Assembly: GCA_001692895.1 (NCBI GenBank)
Contig: KV748239.1
Location: forward strand, 529,206 to 593,205
Origin: Cenococcum geophilum 1.58
Lineage: Eukaryota > Ascomycota > Dothideomycetes > Gloniales > Gloniaceae
Direction: 5' to 3'
DNA length: 64,000 nucleotides
Shown in pieces: positions 57,954-64,000 of the stretch. Position 1 is the first letter of the stretch. Every line of letters begins with the position of its first letter. The notes beneath the pieces were generated by a model that was given only the letters and a program-made list of their open reading frames with translations, searched no databases and had not been told where the DNA came from. The position numbers and the translations under genes are program-made.

Positions 57954-58404
57954 CTACTCGGATGCATCTCCCTCACTCTGGCCCTCAGGGTCAAGATACT
58001 GGATACTTGAGCCGCCATCTTGAGTTGGTGCCAAACCACTTGACTGTTGTCCAGCATCCTGAACTTCGACAGCTCCAATGCTGTTGTACGGCTGATCGAG
58101 AGTGGATTCATTTCGCCAGCGCTGCATCATGATCGACGTCGAGTTGTCGGGTGATAACTTTATCTTCTTCTCGGCTTCAGCTTTCACGTCTCCTCGGTTG
58201 AGCTTCCGCAAATCTCCACGAGTTCCCCATCCCCTTCCCACTTCGGCGTAATCAGCGGAGGGCTTCTTTGGGGCTTGTGCTGGTCCACTATCCTGTACGA
58301 ATACATTTCTCTTTAGATGTTACTCTACAACTATTGCATGAGGAGCCACCAACCGAGTGTCCATCGTTATGTTTCTTAGATAGAGAAGTAGTACTGTTGT
58401 CCAT
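57954..58404 (-). CDS. Small hypothetical protein
   Basis: Two exons on the minus strand (58404-58354, 58292-57954) would give 129 residues. The hydrophilic sequence has a conserved-looking block RGWGTRGDLRKLNRGD followed by AEAEKKI and an acidic C-terminus (EGQSEGDASE). The 61-bp intron starts GTTGGT, an unusual donor, and ends GTACAG. Without the intron the frame 58241-57954 (95 residues) is the alternative. I do not recognise the family. The even charge and lack of low complexity make it more credible than the surrounding short frames. Confidence 0.45.
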
Positions 58405-59444
58405 CGTATTCACCGCGGATGTTTCAGTATCTTAACCCGCGGTAGTTCTTTCTCAGCCACGTCTGGAGCAGAGTCCGGCAGGTGGGCAAGCAATTGGAAA
58501 GGACGTACGGTAGGTTTCAGACACCAATGTCTGGCTCAAATAGTAGTGGCCCAAGTCGGAATGTCGGGTACTCTGTCGCACATGAAAGAACTGATTCTGG
58601 GGGATGCTTCATTGCTTAAATGCCGTCCGAGAAGAATCTTGGAAAATGAGGATCTTTGGAGAACTTTTGGGAGATACTTTAGAAACTTTTCATTCATGAT
58701 GAAGCTCAGACAGCATTTGATATATTTAGCGCTCCGCATGGCCTGTAATTGGTTTACAGAAGGGTGACATTTCTGCGGCACTTTCGTGTGTGAAAAGTTT
58801 CAACCTAATCGGTAAACCAAGAAGCCATGGGACGGTTTCGCTGCCTTGATCCAAGGGCAAGGCGTGGTTGAGGTCGTGAGTGAAGTGCGAGTAAGTCCAT
58901 GCATGAAATGCACTGCTAGGCCCATTACAGTGGGAATCTTTGGGGAACCCTGTGAGAACTTTGACGCACAATAGGAGGCGGCGGGAGCGTGGGCCACTTC
59001 CCGGCGTCTGATGATGAAACCCCTGCACAACCTTTTGGCAGAACTTTGGCAGGCACTTTTGCCCCGCGAATCAAATGTCAGAGCGGGTGCAGTCTGCGTG
59101 GGGGCTGACAAAACGCCCAGCAGTTGAGAGGCGATGTTATTTCCGGCCATGCATCAAAGAGCCTCCGCCCGCTTCCTGGCACTCGTGCGGCGTAAGTAGA
59201 CCCTGTAACCTGTTGGTGCCCTTGGGAGAGAAGTTGCGCCGTGCGCTTCCACGTCATTCAAAGGCAAGGCCGTCCAAGAGTCTTTCAATTGTCGGCAGCT
59301 AAGCGGCTTGAAATAAAGGCATAATAAGCTCGCAACACCGATCTTGCAAAGCTCATCAACCCTCAGAGCCTTCGTCTTGTCTTTGAAAGACTGCACATAG
59401 ATCAACCTTTGCGAGTTGCTTTTTGTCTTCTCGTTGATTTTGCA
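58405..59444. other. Intergenic, divergent promoter region
   Basis: It lies between the small minus-strand gene and the Clr5-TPR gene. Overlapping short frames lack family features, so I read the region as promoter and 5' leader sequence. Confidence 0.5.
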
Positions 59445-61652
59445 ATGCCCACCCCCACCTACAACCATCTATGGAACGAGCAAAGCTCGAGCTCGAGCTC
59501 GGACACGCTGGGCTCTCAATTTCCTCCACCGCCGGAGTCCTACGGGTGGACTGGCCTTACCGGATACCCATCCATGAACTACTCGAACTCTGCGCTGGAC
59601 CCGCCATATGGTGTTGGACATGCTCTTGATGAAGCCACACTCAATGCGGCGAGACCCCAAGGCTCCGCCTATGATGAAACCACCTCTCACCCGCCGCCCA
59701 CGAGTTCAACTTCGGCCATACGTCTCCCCTCTCCCCAGAGTATCGACTTTACATTGAATGTTCCCATGAACAATAGCAATTCGTCAAATCGATCTCATGT
59801 GCGACCCATGGACCCGCCTCCAATGCCTCAGAAACCTAATCCACGCAACTCAACGGTTACTCAGGCGGACTGGGAGAAGCATGAACTTGAAATCAAAAGG
59901 CTCTGGCTCGAAGAGGGGAAGCCACTCCCGGCCACGATGGAGATCATGTCACAGAAGTTTAATTTCAAGGCGTCGTATGTCCACCCATCGTTATATCGAA
60001 GATGTTAGTCTTCTACTACCAGTTCCACTAATGTATTATCCCAGTACGGAGCAATACAAGAAGCAAATAAAAAAATGGAATTTGTCGAAGTACCTGCCTG
60101 CTAAAGAAGGAAATTGGATGCTGAGCAAAGCCAAAAAGAGAAAGCAGGAAGATAACAAAGATACGTTGTTTAAATTTCGAGGCCAGGAGTACACGGAAGA
60201 CACCATTCGCCAACGTCTCCAAAGGAAGAAGCTTGAACCTGAGAAATCCAATGTTACTGCAGGTAGTACAGCACATCTACTCCGCTGATGCCCACTGACA
60301 AATGTGTAGACGCACCGACCCCAATCGGGATCAAGTACACAACTCCACGCAACGACATCCCTTCACCAATGGATACCTCTTTCTCTTCTGTGCCAAGACC
60401 TCGGCCGAAATGGACACCGCCCCCAATATCAAACCCACGCTATCACCAGCTGAGACTGATGTGGAATGGTCTCTCGAAAGCTGACTTGGACGCAATATAC
60501 CAAGAAGCTCTAGCAGCAGAACGGCTGGGAAGGTTAGACGAAGCGGAGAAGAAGTTCCGCGATACCTTGGCTGGGTTTGAAAACCTACTTTCCTCCACCA
60601 ATCCAGACACCAAGGCCGTAGCCTACCGGCTAGCTTCATTTTATGCCAAGAATGACCGCATGAAGGACGCGGATGCAGTCTTTGATTGGGTTACAGACAG
60701 ACATATTCAGAGCTATGGATTCGCGCATTCAAAGACTATTGATCACCTCCTGAAAGTCGTGGAGATGTTTCGCTATTGGTCTCGAGCAGCAGATGCAGTA
60801 ACATATCTTGAGCAAATCCTTCAGGCAATGGAAAACCGGACTTTCTCTAAAGATCTCCCGAGGAATGGCCCACAAAACCCAATCTTGGTCCCAGATGACC
60901 CTTCCATCGAGACCGGAATGCACAGTACAACATCGGCCTCGCATCAGCCTTACCCTCATTTCTCGGTGCCCGCCGCTGGGCCTAGCATGCCTGCCATGGA
61001 GTCTCAGCCTAGCATGATAGCTGCAGAGACCGGGAACACCGAAACAACGGAGAGTCAACTTCTTCGCCTAATCCAGCACTGCGAGCAATACCCAGGCGAA
61101 CTAGCGACGCACGCTCTACGCTGCCGAACGGCTTTGCTAGAACATTACGACGAAACAGGTAGCGAAGAGAAGATGAACGAGGCGCTCGATCAAGCTCAAC
61201 AAGCCTTTTGGGGGATCTTGCGCTCAGACCAGCAGAAGACAAGGGCCCTTTTCGAAGCCTGTATCGACTTGACAAAGTGGTTCGTCAAGGCCGAGTGGTA
61301 TCAAGCCGGCGATGACATGTTCATCCAACTCCAATCCGACATGGTAGAAACCCCTAGACTGGATGACGGGCAAGTGATCACCTTGCTAGAGCGCATTGGA
61401 CTGTTCTATCAGGGCCAAGGGATGTGGGATGAAGCCTTATCGCGGTTTGAACAAGCACTTGCCGCATGCTACGCGAGATATGGTGAGCAGAGCGAGCATG
61501 CAAAACGTCTGGAAACCGCCCTAGAGACTGGCCATTACGAGATGTACGTCCCGTCACTGGAGGATGGCCCGCATCCAGTCGCAGAGATTGCTCATTCAGG
61601 TCCGGGCAACCCGCTGTCGAAGCTTCTCCTTCTGATTGGAAGACTTAAGTAG
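59445..61652 (+). CDS. Clr5-domain protein with C-terminal TPR-like helices
   Basis: Three exons (59445-59974, 60045-60262, 60310-61652) give 696 residues. Introns are 70 and 47 bp, GT-AG, in frame. After a Ser/Pro-rich start, residues about 155-200 form the Clr5 domain (WEKHELEIKRLWLEEGKPLP, MEIMSQKFNFKAS, then TEQYKKQIKKWNLSKYL across the intron), a DNA-binding-like fold named after the fission yeast Clr5 silencing factor. A basic linker (SKAKKRKQ) leads to TPR-like helices (IYQEALAAERLGRLDEAEKK, LASFYAKNDRMKDADAVFDW, LLERIGLFYQGQGMWDEAL). A nuclear, chromatin-linked role is inferred from the domain. The ATG at 59445 is the first in frame. Confidence 0.85.
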
Positions 61653-62344
61653 GCCGAATGCATAGGTTGTGTCCTTCAATAGCGTGCCTAGATAGTTAGA
61701 TGAATTCTGATCCTAGTTCTCACCGCCCTGTGTTCTGTCTAAATCACACTGATCGCGAACTCGTCCCACAACTTGCCGGTGTTTAGTTATCTCATAAATC
61801 AGACCCCTGGTGGATTATTGGTAAGTGGGGGCATACTGCTCCTTATCCAACAAATTCTCCACCGAGGGGCGTCGTTTGGTGGTAACGGAGCGTCTGTGAG
61901 GCATATTGCCAGGGTGTACGGTAGGGAGCAGGCAAGCCGAGCAGGGGTCACAGGAGAGTCGATGGAAGAGGACGATATGGTAAAGAGTATAGCATAGCCT
62001 CGTACAGAGACGAACCGATGAAGAGAAGAAGAGGGTTGCAAGCCCGAGGTGCTTACAAGGAGGTGCCAAGCCAAGCCTAGCCGAAGGCCAGGCCTTGGCC
62101 TCGAGTAGGGGATAAAATATCCTTACATAAGATTACTTAAAGAATCTATTACATTAAAAAATTATATTATAACTTATATATTTAAGTTACCGTATATAAA
62201 AAGAGATAAAAAAGAGCATTTTTAATTTTTAAAATAGTAAAACGACGCCCTAAGCTCTTAGACCCTCGGTAGAGAATTCGTTGGTGATAAGAAGCATGCC
62301 CGCACGTGCGCGTAGTGCACGTACCAACGATCTTACCTCAGAAA
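61653..62344. other. 3' flank, then AT-rich decayed sequence
   Basis: Up to about 62.1 kb composition is normal without a supported gene. After 62.1 kb the DNA becomes AT-rich and TA-rich, as in the left compartment, without a recognisable element. Confidence 0.5.
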
Positions 62345-62434
62345 CTCAGACCAAGAAATCGATTGTGCGGATATAGGAATATCCGCACCGTCCGCTAGGC
62401 TGATTTAGGACGGCAATCGTTTTCTTGGTCTGAG
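62345..62434. repeat. 90-bp inverted repeat
   Basis: CTCAGACCAAGAAATCGATTG at the left is matched by CAATCGTTTTCTTGGTCTGAG at the right (one central mismatch), and a second hairpin (TGCGGATAT...ATATCCGCA) lies between. GGATATCCGC-like and GGTCTGAGA words also occur at about 38540-38605, so a small MITE family is possible. Confidence 0.6.
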
Positions 62435-62719
62435 AGACTTTGGCGAGATTTATAGGAAAACCTAAACACGTTTATATAAGAAGACCTTATTAACTTTAAC
62501 GAAATTAATCTACCCTTCTACAACACCTGTTGATATAAAATTATACCAAATTATAGAGAAAAGCCTACTATATAAGTTATAAGATCTTTAGCTCCTTATA
62601 CGCGCGTGACGTTAAGAGGAATTCGTCGCCGTAGACGCCCCAATTCTACCTTTGCACCGCCGAGCCGCTCAGTAAACACTAACGCTGAACGCTTACGTCC
62701 ACGCCCACGCCGCCAGCCC

Positions 62720-63340
62720 TCTGCGTAGAGCTGTGGAGCTTTGCGAGAGCTCTGCGGAACGAAGCTCAGGGGGAGACCTGCACGGAGCTCTGCACGGAGC
62801 TCTACCAAAGCTCTGCAAAAGCCCTGCACGAGGCTCCGCACGAAGCTCTGCTCGAAGCTCTGCACGAAGCTCTACTCGAAGCTCTGCACGAAGCTCTGCT
62901 CGAAGCTCTGCTCGAAGCTCTGCTCGAATCTCTACTCGAATCTCTACATGAAGCTCTGCTCGAAGCTCTGCACGAAGCTCTACACGAAGCTCTACACGAA
63001 GCTCTGCAAGGAGCTCTGCACGAAGCTCTACTAAAGCTCTACACAAAGCTCTGCACGAAGCTCTGCAAAAGCTCTGCACGAAGCTCTGTAAAAGCTCTAC
63101 TAACACGCAGCGCTAATATACTAGGAAGGTTCTACAATTGGCTCGTACGAACGCCCGTCTCTACAAACGTCTCTGCAATCGATCGCCCGTACGAACGTCT
63201 GAACGTCTGCACATCTACACGTCTGCACGTCTGCACATTTACACGTCTGCACGCCTGTACGTGGCTCTGCACGAGGCTCTGCACGAAGCTCTGCACGAAG
63301 CTCTACTAAGGCTCTACACAAGGCTCTACTCAAAGTTTAC
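62720..63340 (-). repeat. Large 12-bp minisatellite (GAAGCTCTGCAC)n
   Basis: About 600 bp of GAAGCTCTGCAC/GAAGCTCTACTC units, the reverse complement of the AGAGCTTCGTGC unit at 24934-25428, interrupted at about 63110-63240 by ACTAGGAAGG and an ACGTCTGCAC-rich stretch. Open frames on both strands (Ala-Glu-Leu-Arg repeats and the like) are the array translated. Confidence 0.85.
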
Positions 63341-64000
63341 CCCTAGTAGTAGTAGAGGCCCTCCGGGCTAAAGGAGGATATTTTTAAGAAAGGACCCAAC
63401 TATAGCACCTACTAAGTGTTGCAATAGCTTTAAGTAGTAGATATCTATATATCTATATAGTTTTATCTATATTAGTAGACTATTTAATAAGATATAATAT
63501 ATGCTTATGCTTTTAACAACACGTTTTTTAACTTTAACAAAATTAATGTTAGGACTAAGCGATAGCCGTATTATAAAATTTATACCATTTAGAAGCCCTA
63601 GGTCTTAAAAATATTATATTAACTTTTAGTAATAATAACGCGTTATATAAATAAATGAATTAGATATCTATAATATCCGTTTTATGGATTTTGCTTATGC
63701 TTTTAACAAAACTCGCCAAAGCCTCTTAGATGTGATTTTGCAATTCGGAAGACGGCGTAGGTTATTCTAATACTAGCTAAAAAATCGCGTCTAAGCTTGC
63801 TAAGGTAACTAACGATCTACCGGGGGTCTGATTTATAAGATACTTAATAGTTATCCCTATTAGAGGGGTTTTGATAAACTAACGGAAGGTATTCTAATAA
63901 AAGGTAATGCAACTCGAGTCGAGGCGATCGTCGCGTACTAGCAGTATATAGTTAGTAGGACCTTTTATTAGATTTAACTCTTAGCAAATATTAGAAGTTT
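63341..64000. other. AT-rich, RIP-like sequence to the window end
   Basis: No gene. Words near 63515-63600 (TTTAACTTTAACAAAATTAA, ATACCATTTAGA) resemble 62487-62560, and CTCGCCAAAGCCTCTTAGA near 63705 resembles the reverse of about 62430-62452. The two stretches are therefore probably copies of one decayed repeat. Confidence 0.5.

Noticed and set aside
62596-63371. Arg-Glu-Leu-rich open frames on both strands
   Set aside because: Same 12-bp minisatellite, open in all frames because the period is a multiple of three.

Overview
The window is nuclear DNA of a filamentous ascomycete (Pezizomycotina). The evidence is genes with 44-70 bp introns (GTAAGT-type donors, CTAAC-like branch points), fungus-specific families (DUF7624, Clr5, DUF7025-AAA, F-box) and a large AT-rich compartment whose retrotransposon frames are full of TAA/TAG where Gln or Trp is expected. 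That last pattern is what repeat-induced point mutation (RIP, CpA to TpA) leaves. I cannot name the species.

Layout. (1) Positions 1-34.6 kb are a gene-free nest of RIP-degraded transposons. A Ty1/copia relic (minus) runs off the left edge. A satellite-carrying terminal-inverted-repeat (TIR) element lies at 4992-6943. A gag-protease part of a Ty3/Gypsy element (family A, copy 1) lies at about 7640-11381. A second family-A copy is split at 11449/33269 by chromovirus B (11450-33268, minus, 187-bp LTRs). B carries three solo LTRs with perfect 5-bp target duplications and is itself split by chromovirus C (16182-29882, plus, 193-bp LTRs, duplication GTTTA). C is split by a second satellite-carrying element (23448-25657) and by a Tc1/mariner-type transposon (26464-29279, TA duplication). 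The nest is thus four insertions deep. A 25-N gap at 18483-18507 is flanked by a 2.3-kb direct duplication that is probably an assembly artefact.

(2) From 34.6 to 62.1 kb base composition becomes normal and genes appear: a secreted single-pass membrane protein (36989-38339), an AtuA/DUF1446 gene broken by two insertions (39122-42698), a DUF7624 protein (43399-45676, minus), the spliceosome-associated armadillo protein CTNNBL1 (50555-52396, minus), an F-box protein (53427-54680, minus), a DUF7025/AAA+ ATPase (55260-57444, minus), a small hypothetical protein (57954-58404, minus) and a Clr5-TPR protein (59445-61652, plus). I see no operon-like or biosynthetic logic joining them. They read as independent genes beside a RIP compartment, with small MITE-like hairpins in the spaces.

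(3) From 62.1 kb to the end AT-rich sequence returns, holding a large array of a 12-bp minisatellite that also occurs inside the second satellite element and, decayed, at 49.1-49.5 kb.

The most unusual feature is the pair of elements ending in C[G/A]TCAGGAAA, which carry the same ordered set of simple-sequence arrays and share no recognised gene. Next come a palindromic module shared just upstream of the 3' LTR by two different chromoviruses, and a DUF1446 gene whose family-like frame is recovered by removing two insertions and the predicted introns.
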